From positions 1-16,364 of the forward strand of contig WRDG01000018.1 of the NCBI GenBank assembly GCA_009783525.1: 16,364 nt of DNA, in the 5' to 3' direction. Under the pieces are notes generated by a model that saw nothing but the letters and a program-made list of their open reading frames with translations, searched no databases and was not told where the DNA came from. The first letter of the stretch is position 1, and the number at the start of each line of letters is the position of its first letter. Of the stretch, positions 6,067 to 13,034 are shown piece after piece. The translations under genes and the position numbers were made by a program. Origin of the DNA: Defluviitaleaceae bacterium (GTDB taxonomy: Bacteria > Bacillota > Clostridia > Lachnospirales > WQUN01).

Positions 6067-8280
6067 ATGGATTCTTCAGCAATACTGAAAGGTTTGAACG
6101 AAAAACAAACGGAAGCCGTCCTAACGACGGAAGGTTATGTCCGCGTGGCGGCGGGCGCAGGCAGCGGCAAGACCCGCGCGCTCACGGAAAGGTACGCGTA
6201 TCTCATCGAAGAACTCGGCGTATCTCCGGCAAACATCCTATGCATCACTTTCACCAACAAAGCCGCACGCGAAATGAAGAGCCGTTTGCGCCGGAAACTC
6301 GGCGACGGTATTGACACGTCGTTTATTTCAACTTTGCATTCGTTTTGCGTCCGTGTCCTCAAAGAGGATATCGGGCGCTTATTTTATCCCGAAAATTTTG
6401 TGGTGCTTGACACAGCGGACCAAAAAAGCATCCTCGAAGAGGTTTACGAAGAGCTCGGCATTAAAATGGACACCGCCACGTTCGAGCATATGATCGGGAC
6501 TACAATCCGCACTTTTAAAAACAAAATCCTTTATGACGACTATATGGCGGACCCGCGAGAAGCGGCCGGCGGCTTCGACGCGACCGACACGGAAAAAAAA
6601 GTGATCGTCCGTTATATGGAAAAGCAAAAAAAATATTTCGGCCTCGATTTTTTTGACATAATTAATTTTACAGTTTGTTTGTTTAAAAAACATGAAGATG
6701 TTTTAAACAAATGGCAGAACAGGCTGCACTACGTTATGTTCGACGAATTCCAAGACACTAACACCAAAGAATTCAGATTGGTTCGCGTGCTTTCCGACTA
6801 CCATCAAAACCTTTTCGTCGTGGGCGACCCGGACCAAAACATTTACGAATGGCGAGCGGCCTTGGTCGACCTGTTCGTGGAGTTCGACAAGTTCATTTTC
6901 GGATATTTTAACGGCGAAGACCCGCTGCCCACCTATTGGCCGGACCATGTCGTGCCAAAAATGAAATCGGACATAAAAACCATCATGTTAAATGAAAACT
7001 ACCGTTCAACGCCGCAGATATTAAACGCGGCAAATTCATTGATCGTCAAAAACAAAAACAGAATGAAAAAAGAATTGTTTACGAAAAACGCGGACGGCGA
7101 AACGGCCGAACACTTCCACGCAAAAAACGAAACGGCTGAAATAGATTTTATTACGGAAAAAATTGAGCGCCATGTCAGCGGCGGAGGAAGGTATTCTGAC
7201 TGCGCCGTCCTTTACCGTTCCGCTTATGTTTCGCGTTTTATCGAGCAGGGCCTTTTAAAGCGCGACATCCCGTATGTCGTTTACGGCGGAGTCGGCTTTT
7301 ACGAACGGAAAGAAATAAAAGACGTTTTGAGCTATCTAAGGCTTGCCGCATTCGGCGACGATCTGTCTTTTAACAGAATAGCAAACGTCCCGCGCAGAAA
7401 AATAAGCAAGGGAAAAATTGCATTCATAAAAGAAACAGCTGAAAAAGAAAACGCGCTTATGTACGACACATTAAAAAAATATTTGCACGACCCTGTTTTT
7501 AAAGGAACCGGAGCCGCGAAACTTACGGCGGCTATCGAAGAAGCAAGGGAGCGTTCGGAAACGGAGCAGGTTTCGGAAATTTTGCAGCGGCTTTTGATCG
7601 ACACCGGCTACGAGCAATATGTCCGCGAAAGCGGTGAAATGGAACGGCTCGACAATGTGACCGAACTGCTCCGTTCAATCGCCGCGGCAGAAAGCGAATA
7701 CGGCGACAAATTAACACTGCCGTTATTTTTGCAGGAAGTTTCGCTTAACAGAGATTCGGACGAGGAAGAAAAAAAGGACTGCGTGAAAATAATGACCGTG
7801 CACATAGCAAAGGGGCTCGAATTCCCGGTCGTTTTCGTCGCGGGCATGTCCGAAAAAATATTTCCGTCGGGCCGTTCGCTTGAAGAACGGCTTAACAAAG
7901 CGCTCGAAGAAGAACGCCGCCTGTGCTATGTCGCCATGACAAGGGCGAAACTGAATTTATATTTGACCGAAAGCGAAGGTATCGGCGTAAGGGGACAGAC
8001 GAAAACGCCGTCACGGTTTTTGTTCGACATAGACGACAAATACATAAAGCGGATCGGAAGCATCAGCGCGGAAATTATGGACGAACACGCATTGCAAACA
8101 ATCATGCGAAACCCATGGAAAGACGAGCCTTTTCCCGTAGGAACGGCGGTTAAGCACAAGGTTTTTGGGGAAGGCGTAGTCGAAGAAGCCGACGCATTAA
8201 CGGAAACATATTCAGTTCGCTTTTTGATAGGCGTCAAACCGATAAGGTTTGACTTTAAAAATATGTGGAGGAACGTCTGA
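6067..8280 (+). CDS. UvrD/PcrA-like superfamily 1 DNA helicase
   Basis: 737 aa from ATG 6067, a normal length for PcrA/UvrD. It is an ATP-driven 3'-5' DNA translocase for repair and replication-conflict functions. Motifs appear in order: Q-motif LNEKQ (10-14), Walker A GAGSGKT (30-36), Ia TFTNKAARE, II DEFQDTN, III GDPDQNIYEWRAA (ending near 265), IV LNENYRST, V TVHIAKGLEFP, VI LCYVAMTRAK. A short Tudor-like tail (GTAVKHKVFGEGVV) resembles the RNA polymerase-binding end of PcrA. Two things are odd: motif III has Ala264 where RGA is usual, and roughly 25 extra residues lie between motifs III and IV. ATG 6067 is chosen because AAAGG sits upstream and the promoter would exclude the TTG at 6037. 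It may be a paralogue rather than the essential PcrA, so I give no symbol. Confidence 0.92.
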   Translation: MDSSAILKGLNEKQTEAVLTTEGYVRVAAGAGSGKTRALTERYAYLIEELGVSPANILCITFTNKAAREMKSRLRRKLGDGIDTSFISTLHSFCVRVLKEDIGRLFYPENFVVLDTADQKSILEEVYEELGIKMDTATFEHMIGTTIRTFKNKILYDDYMADPREAAGGFDATDTEKKVIVRYMEKQKKYFGLDFFDIINFTVCLFKKHEDVLNKWQNRLHYVMFDEFQDTNTKEFRLVRVLSDYHQNLFVVGDPDQNIYEWRAALVDLFVEFDKFIFGYFNGEDPLPTYWPDHVVPKMKSDIKTIMLNENYRSTPQILNAANSLIVKNKNRMKKELFTKNADGETAEHFHAKNETAEIDFITEKIERHVSGGGRYSDCAVLYRSAYVSRFIEQGLLKRDIPYVVYGGVGFYERKEIKDVLSYLRLAAFGDDLSFNRIANVPRRKISKGKIAFIKETAEKENALMYDTLKKYLHDPVFKGTGAAKLTAAIEEARERSETEQVSEILQRLLIDTGYEQYVRESGEMERLDNVTELLRSIAAAESEYGDKLTLPLFLQEVSLNRDSDEEEKKDCVKIMTVHIAKGLEFPVVFVAGMSEKIFPSGRSLEERLNKALEEERRLCYVAMTRAKLNLYLTESEGIGVRGQTKTPSRFLFDIDDKYIKRIGSISAEIMDEHALQTIMRNPWKDEPFPVGTAVKHKVFGEGVVEEADALTETYSVRFLIGVKPIRFDFKNMWRNV

Positions 8281-8286
8281 TGTTTT

Positions 8287-8315
8287 TTGCGCCGCCGCGA
8301 CAAATTTGTTATCTT
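8287..8315 (+). promoter_or_regulatory. Sigma70-type promoter for the moxR cluster, with palindromic spacer
   Basis: TTGCGC (8287-8292), a 17-base spacer, then TATCTT (8310-8315), starting seven bases after the helicase stop. The spacer ends in the 10-bp perfect palindrome ACAAATTTGT (8300-8309), which touches the -10 box and could be a repressor site. The -35 is identical to that of tRNA-Arg. Confidence 0.5.
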
Positions 8316-8347
8316 TGTAAAAACGAAAGCAAAAAAATTCCGGAAGG

Positions 8348-9301
8348 GTGTTACATATAGACATATCCGATTTATACAGCCGAATACACGCCAATGTTTC
8401 AAAAGTAGTAGTCGGCCGCGGCGAGTCGGTGTTTTTTTTGTTGGCGGCGCTGTTTTCTAACGGCCATGTATTGTTGGAGGACGTGCCCGGCTCCGGAAAA
8501 ACGCTGCTTGCCAAATCGGTCGCATACTCGGTAAACTGCGCGTTTAACAGGATTCAATTCACACCAGACCTGCTTCCTTCAGACATAACCGGCATAAATT
8601 TTTTTAATATGAAAATTTCTGAGTTCGAATTTTTGCAGGGCCCTGTATTTGCAAATATAGTGCTCGCGGACGAAATTAACCGAGCCACGCCGAAAACGCA
8701 GTCGGGTCTGCTTGAATGCATGGAAGAACGCCAGGTGACGACTGACGGTGTGACGAGGCAGCTGCCCACTCCGTTTATGGTAATCGCTACGCAAAATCCG
8801 ATCGACATGCAGGGCGTGTTCCCTCTTCCGGAAGCGCAGCTTGACAGGTTTTTGTTTAAGGTTCCGGCCGTCGCGCTATCAAGCGCCGAAACCGCGCAAA
8901 TGCTCGCGACTCACCGTTTAAGCGGCGCTTTTGAATCATTGCAGCCCGTAGCCGCGTCCGAAGAAATATTTGAAGCGCAAAAATTGGTGCCGAAGGTTTT
9001 TGTCCACAACGACCTGATGGAATACATCGTTTCGATAACGGAAAAAACACGCGATCACGACGGCGTCATGCTGGGAGTGAGCGCACGCGGCGCGTTGATG
9101 CTCATGCGCGCGGCGCAGTCTGCAGCAGTTATAAGCGGCCGCGACTATGTCATCCCGGACGATATCAAGCGCGTATGCGTGCCCGCTCTCGCGCACAGGC
9201 TCATACTAAAAAGCGCGGAGCGAGTCAAACGGAACGCCGCGGAAGATATAGTCCGCGGCATCACGGAAGAAACACCGGCTCCCACCGAGTTTATGCCATG
9301 A
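8348..9301 (+). CDS. MoxR-family AAA+ ATPase
   Basis: 317 aa from GTG. MoxR ATPases are cytoplasmic AAA+ chaperones thought to load or mature partner proteins carrying vWA domains, fitting the DUF58 gene that overlaps its end. Visible motifs: Walker A DVPGSGKT (45-52), Walker B IVLADEIN (104-111), and sensor-type ATQNP followed by GVFPLPEAQLDRF, which is highly typical of MoxR. A C-terminal lid domain (about 220-300) has the usual GVSARGALMLMRAAQ. The start is uncertain: GGAAGG (8342-8347) directly abuts the GTG with no spacer. An in-frame ATA at 8357 would be better spaced but is a non-canonical start. Its TGA overlaps the DUF58 ATG (ATGA at 9298-9301), implying coupled translation. Family assignment is very secure. 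Confidence 0.94.
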   Translation: MLHIDISDLYSRIHANVSKVVVGRGESVFFLLAALFSNGHVLLEDVPGSGKTLLAKSVAYSVNCAFNRIQFTPDLLPSDITGINFFNMKISEFEFLQGPVFANIVLADEINRATPKTQSGLLECMEERQVTTDGVTRQLPTPFMVIATQNPIDMQGVFPLPEAQLDRFLFKVPAVALSSAETAQMLATHRLSGAFESLQPVAASEEIFEAQKLVPKVFVHNDLMEYIVSITEKTRDHDGVMLGVSARGALMLMRAAQSAAVISGRDYVIPDDIKRVCVPALAHRLILKSAERVKRNAAEDIVRGITEETPAPTEFMP

Positions 9302-10410
9302 CGGTTTTTTGGTCGCGTTTACTGCTGCTTTTTATCGTCTTATGCGTTTGCTACATATACATGCGCTATAAATGCATAAAGCGTCTCCAATATAAAAGGC
9401 ACTTTAAAAATGCAGGAGCCTTTGAGGGCGAACGTGCAGTTTTAATAGAAGAAATATATAATCCCACATATTTCCCGCTTTTTTTTATAGACGTCGAGTC
9501 GTATATGCCGGGCGAGCTGCGCCTGATCGGCCAGGGCAAGCTTGAAACGGGCGGCCGGCAGGAAGACTCTTTAGACGGATCGGCAATGCAACTGTTCATA
9601 AGCAGGTTCTTTTTATTACCGTACACGAAAATCGTGCGTTCAATAGACGTCAGCTGCGTACGCCGGGGTCATTACACGCTCGATTTTGTTACGGTATTTT
9701 TCTTTTTTTCCGCAATTTATTTTAAGTCTAAAGCTTCGTTTTATGTATACCCGCGCACGCTTCCGCTTGCAAAAAGCAATCCGCTCGAACAAGCCGCCAT
9801 GCATACAGACATAACCGAAAAAAGGCTCATAGCAGATCCGTTCAATCTGTACGGCGTCAGAGATTATCTGCCGGGCGATCCGTTTTCGCATATTAATTTT
9901 AAAGCGACGGCAAAGACCGGCTCATGGAAGGTAAATCAAAGAGATTATACCGCCGGCAGAAACTTCATGGTTTTTATAGATTTTTATTCGTCCATGCATC
10001 ATGATTCGCTGCCCACGCCCGTTTATCACGCGCGGATGGAGCGCGCGCTCTCTTTCGCGGCCGACATGGTGCAAAAATCGATCAGATTGGGATATGCGGC
10101 CGGTTTTTCGGCAAATTGCAAGCTCACTAACGGCATGGGATACGTTAAGTTTCCGATGGAGCGCGGTCACGTGCACTATATTGAGATGCTCTGCCTTATG
10201 GCGCAGATTAGGCTGCAGGCCGGATATTCTTTCGACTGGCTGTTAAGGAGCCATATCGACGGTTTGTTTAACGCCGAAATTTATATAATGACGGCCGACA
10301 ATCCGGCGCCTTACCGGGAAGCCATTGATATTTTGCGGCTCACCGGAAATTCCGTCACGGTAATAATGCTGCGTGACACGGAAAAAGAATCGGGTGAAAT
10401 CGCCGCATGA
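9298..10410 (+). CDS. DUF58 (vWA-like) membrane-associated protein
   Basis: 370 aa starting at the ATGA overlap with moxR. Residues about 5-22 are a membrane segment (WSRLLLLFIVLCVCYIY) followed by basic residues. The hallmark DUF58 block RDYLPGDPFSHINF begins at Arg188 and continues into KATAKTG. It is followed by the vWA-like start FMVFIDFYSSM, with only part of a metal-binding DxSxS pattern. An open frame extends upstream to 9175 but lies within moxR and lacks a ribosome site, so I reject that start. These proteins are typical partners of MoxR ATPases, probably as cell-envelope or stress-related assembly factors; the exact role is not established. The next gene overlaps its stop by ATGA, giving an uninterrupted three-gene unit. 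Confidence 0.88.
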   Translation: MTVFWSRLLLLFIVLCVCYIYMRYKCIKRLQYKRHFKNAGAFEGERAVLIEEIYNPTYFPLFFIDVESYMPGELRLIGQGKLETGGRQEDSLDGSAMQLFISRFFLLPYTKIVRSIDVSCVRRGHYTLDFVTVFFFFSAIYFKSKASFYVYPRTLPLAKSNPLEQAAMHTDITEKRLIADPFNLYGVRDYLPGDPFSHINFKATAKTGSWKVNQRDYTAGRNFMVFIDFYSSMHHDSLPTPVYHARMERALSFAADMVQKSIRLGYAAGFSANCKLTNGMGYVKFPMERGHVHYIEMLCLMAQIRLQAGYSFDWLLRSHIDGLFNAEIYIMTADNPAPYREAIDILRLTGNSVTVIMLRDTEKESGEIAA

Positions 10411-10943
10411 ACCTTCTGCTCCTGTTTATATTCGGCGGAATTATATTTGTGCTGCTGAAGTTTTTTTGGAGGGCTTTAAAAGAAGCGCGACTCATAAGGA
10501 TGTTTTTGTCGAGCGTCAAGGAGATCACCGCTTCAATCAAACGTTTTATAAAGACGAAACGCGAGCAGATAGTGGAAAAATTCGACGAAACGCTTTTCCG
10601 CAAACGCGGCATCATCCGCATAAAAGCATACCGCGACGTGCGGACAGTATTTAAACACGGACAGCTTGAAAATTTTACGCGCTTTAAAAAAATGAAATGG
10701 AAAAACCTGCAAAGCAACCGCGAACGTGTGCGTTTCATATATATTTCGTTTTTAAAGCAAAAGATGAGACAGGGTTTGGAAATAAGCCCGGCAGATACTC
10801 CGAACGAATTGCACGGCAAGCTGCTGCAAAAAAACGACGCTGCCGGCGAAAAGATTTTTCCGCTGTACAACATAGCGCGCTATAAAGATGACGAAACCGC
10901 GATACCAAACAGCGAATTGGAAAGCGTAATGCATTTAAAGTAA
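10407..10943 (+). CDS. Small membrane protein with DUF4129-like domain
   Basis: 178 aa starting in an ATGA overlap with the DUF58 gene. One N-terminal membrane helix (LLLLFIFGGIIFVLLKFFW, about 3-21) is followed by a very basic region. The C-terminal part (about 105-178) has the DUF4129 pattern: RERVRFIYISFLKQKMRQGL, then a TPNELHGKL segment and a later NIARY. In the familiar moxR-DUF58-transglutaminase cluster this domain forms the cytoplasmic end of a large multi-pass transglutaminase protein. Here only the terminal domain and one helix remain, and no transglutaminase core is present in the window. The role is inferred from context: a membrane partner of the MoxR/DUF58 pair. Domain assignment is by pattern only and moderately sure. 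Confidence 0.7.
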   Translation: MNLLLLFIFGGIIFVLLKFFWRALKEARLIRMFLSSVKEITASIKRFIKTKREQIVEKFDETLFRKRGIIRIKAYRDVRTVFKHGQLENFTRFKKMKWKNLQSNRERVRFIYISFLKQKMRQGLEISPADTPNELHGKLLQKNDAAGEKIFPLYNIARYKDDETAIPNSELESVMHLK

Positions 10944-10957
10944 AGGAGTGTCCGCCG

Positions 10958-12481
10958 ATGGTCTCTAAAGTTACAAGCGGCGCCATACTCGGAGTCGACG
11001 GATACATTGTCGAAGTTGAAGTCGATGTTTCGCAGGGGCTGCCGGGTTTCGACATCGTCGGCTTGCCGGACTCCGCCGTTAAAGAGTCCCGCGAACGAGT
11101 GCGGACAGCGATAAAAAACACAGGACATACCTTTCCCATCAAACAGGTGACTGTAAATCTTGCCCCGGCCGACACGCGCAAGGCCGGTCCCGTTTACGAC
11201 CTGCCTATTGCCGTCGGCATTATGCAGTGCATAGGTATTTTGGAACAGGATTTGTTCGCCGGATGTTTTTTTGTGGGCGAGCTGTCTCTTACTGGTGCAG
11301 TTCGTCCGGTAAACGGCGTGCTACCGATGGTTATCGCCGCGCGCGCCAAAGGCGTCTCCCGATGTTTTGTCCCCAAAGAAAACGCGGAAGAAGCGGCTCT
11401 TGTCACAGGCATAACCATATATCCGCTGTCTGATCTCGCCGAACTTGCGCAGCATAAAGACGGCGACGAAATAAAACCGTATACGCAGCAAGCCGATCCT
11501 TTTTTTGAAAAAAACGCTTCCGTATACGCGATGGATTTTTCCGACGTCAAAGGGCAGACAGGAGTAAAACGCGCACTTGAAATTGCCGCTGCGGGATACC
11601 ACAACGTGCTCATGATCGGTCCGCCGGGCGCGGGCAAAACTATGCTCGCCAACCGTTTGCCGACAACTCTGCCGGACCTTACCAATGAAGAAAGCATCGA
11701 AATTACAAAAATATACAGCATAGCCGGGCGGCTCGACAGAAAAAACGCGCTTATAACTACACGCCCGTTCAGGACGCCGCACCATACCGCGTCGCACATG
11801 TCGCTCACAGGCGGAGGCAGGATACCTACTCCCGGCGAAATAAGTCTCGCGCACAACGGCGTGCTTTTTTTAGACGAGCTGCCCGAATTTCAAAAAAAGG
11901 CGCTGGAAATTTTAAGGCAGCCGCTTGAAGACGGCCGCGTCACTATTTCCCGCGTAGGGGGCGTTTGCACATACCCGTGCTTTTTTTTGCTTATGGCTTC
12001 GATGAACCCGTGTCCCTGCGGATATTACGGCTCGGGCAAATGCAAATGCACCCAAGGCGAAATAGCAAAATACCTCGGGAAAATTTCCGGGCCGTTGCTC
12101 GACCGCATCGACATACAAGTCGAGGCCGCCGCAGTCGAGTACGATAATTTATCCGGCGGCAAGCAGGGCGAAACATCCGCCGAAATAAAAAAGCGCGTCG
12201 TTAAAGCGCAGCAGTTGCAGCAAAATCGATTTAAAAACGACGGTATCAGATTCAATTCTCAAATGACCGCGTCGATGGTGGACATGCATTGCAAACTCGA
12301 AAAAGAAGAACGCCTGATGTTAAAGCAGGCGTTCGAGAATATGGGGTTAAGCGCGAGGGCATACCACAAGCTGTTGAAGATAGCGCGGACCATAGCGGAT
12401 CTTTCAAGCGATGCGCAAATTTCTGCTGTTCATTTGGCGGAAGCTATTTCGTACCGGAGCTTAGACAGAAAATATTGGTAA
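10958..12481 (+). CDS. comM: ComM/YifB-family Mg-chelatase-like AAA+ ATPase
   Basis: 507 aa, the normal length for ComM. ComM is a hexameric helicase that promotes branch migration during integration of transforming DNA; homologues also occur in species not known to be competent. The N-terminal ChlI-like (Lon-protease-fold) domain (1-175) has GLPGFDIVGLPDSAVKESRERV. The ATPase core has Walker A GPPGAGKT (221-228), Walker B GVLFLDELPEF (starting at 301), the RTPHHTAS motif, and a Cys-rich loop NPCPCGYYGSGKCKC before LDRIDI. The C-terminal helical domain ends YRSLDRKYW, typical of the family. ATG 10958 follows AAAGGAG (10942-10948), which overlaps the previous gene's TAA, so it probably belongs to the moxR transcript. 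Its end faces the blaI-type gene with only four bases between the stops. Confidence 0.95.
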   Translation: MVSKVTSGAILGVDGYIVEVEVDVSQGLPGFDIVGLPDSAVKESRERVRTAIKNTGHTFPIKQVTVNLAPADTRKAGPVYDLPIAVGIMQCIGILEQDLFAGCFFVGELSLTGAVRPVNGVLPMVIAARAKGVSRCFVPKENAEEAALVTGITIYPLSDLAELAQHKDGDEIKPYTQQADPFFEKNASVYAMDFSDVKGQTGVKRALEIAAAGYHNVLMIGPPGAGKTMLANRLPTTLPDLTNEESIEITKIYSIAGRLDRKNALITTRPFRTPHHTASHMSLTGGGRIPTPGEISLAHNGVLFLDELPEFQKKALEILRQPLEDGRVTISRVGGVCTYPCFFLLMASMNPCPCGYYGSGKCKCTQGEIAKYLGKISGPLLDRIDIQVEAAAVEYDNLSGGKQGETSAEIKKRVVKAQQLQQNRFKNDGIRFNSQMTASMVDMHCKLEKEERLMLKQAFENMGLSARAYHKLLKIARTIADLSSDAQISAVHLAEAISYRSLDRKYW

Positions 12482-12485
12482 ATTT

Positions 12486-12857
12486 TTAATTTATTTTTTC
12501 CATTTCCGATATTTGTCTCAGGTCGTCCGACGAAACCTTGTCAAGCTTATATAAGGCAGTGACGATGCTCGACGCGGAACCGTAATAAAAACGTTTGACG
12601 AAACGCTCCGTTTCAAACCTCAGGTACTCGTCACGCTCCACCAACGGGTAATAGATTCTGTTTTTGCCCCGTTTTTCCGTACGCAAAAACCCGCGGTTTA
12701 TGAGGCGAAGCAAGAGCGTCATTACCGATTGGATCTTTAATTTTTTACCTTCGCCCTGACGTTGGTAAATATCGAGAGTGGACATAGGCGGTTCGCACGA
12801 CCAAACGATTTGCATCAATTCATATTCGGCCTCGGGCAATTTCGGAAAGTTTTGCAT
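12486..12857 (-). CDS. BlaI/MecI/CopY-family transcriptional repressor
   Basis: 123 aa, the standard length for the family. A winged-helix DNA-binding domain (about 6-75) begins LPEAEYELMQIVW and includes the recognition-helix region KIQSVMTLLLRLINRGFL and the wing EKRGKNRIYYP. The C-terminal helices (about 80-123) are the dimerisation part and contain FYYGSASSIVTALY. Relatives repress beta-lactamase, mecA or copper genes. BlaI and MecI are cleaved by a BlaR1/MecR1 sensor-protease, but no sensor gene is adjacent here. The start is supported by GGGAGG (12865-12870), seven bases away. A TACAnnTGTA operator overlaps its own promoter, so negative autoregulation is very likely. The divergent capA-like gene is the only other nearby candidate target. 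The inducing signal cannot be read from the sequence. Confidence 0.92.
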   Translation of the reverse strand: MQNFPKLPEAEYELMQIVWSCEPPMSTLDIYQRQGEGKKLKIQSVMTLLLRLINRGFLRTEKRGKNRIYYPLVERDEYLRFETERFVKRFYYGSASSIVTALYKLDKVSSDDLRQISEMEKIN

Positions 12858-12895
12858 AGGAATACCTCCCGTAAAATTATTTATTTTTTTTCGGC

Positions 12896-12924
12896 ATTTT
12901 ACACATGTAACTTATAAGCGTCAA
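12896..12924 (-). promoter_or_regulatory. Sigma70-type promoter of the blaI-type gene
   Basis: On the minus strand, TTGACG (12924-12919), a 17-base spacer, then TAAAAT (12901-12896). It predicts a leader of about 30 bases before the start codon at 12857. Half of the -10 box lies inside the operator at 12899-12910. Confidence 0.75.
12899..12910. promoter_or_regulatory. BlaI/CopY-type operator (TTACAcaTGTAA)
   Basis: The arms TTACA and TGTAA flank a 2-base centre, matching the TACAnnTGTA core known for BlaI, MecI and CopY repressors. It overlaps the -10 and spacer of the repressor's own promoter, an ideal position for blocking RNA polymerase. I noticed no second copy elsewhere in the window, though that was checked by eye only. 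Confidence 0.75.
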
Positions 12925-13034
12925 GTGTTTTATATGAAATTAATAATCGCGGTAATTAATGTATAAATCGTGATTATATTTTGATAAATTTGCATTTTTA
13001 TTATTAATTTACGTAGTAAACCGAGGTGAAATCA

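Noticed and set aside
9175..9297. Upstream in-frame extension of the DUF58 protein
   Set aside because: It runs inside moxR in another frame, is highly Arg/Gly-rich and unlike the family. The ATGA overlap at 9298 leads straight into the membrane helix.
12961..13010. Promoter for the capA-like gene (TTGATA at 12981 with TTAATT at 13004)
   Set aside because: The region is very AT-rich, the -10 match is poor, and several equally weak pairs exist, so I did not list it as a feature.
13026..13034. GTG start for the capA-like gene
   Set aside because: That GTG is part of the GAGGTGA ribosome binding site for the ATG at 13035, which begins a clean signal peptide.
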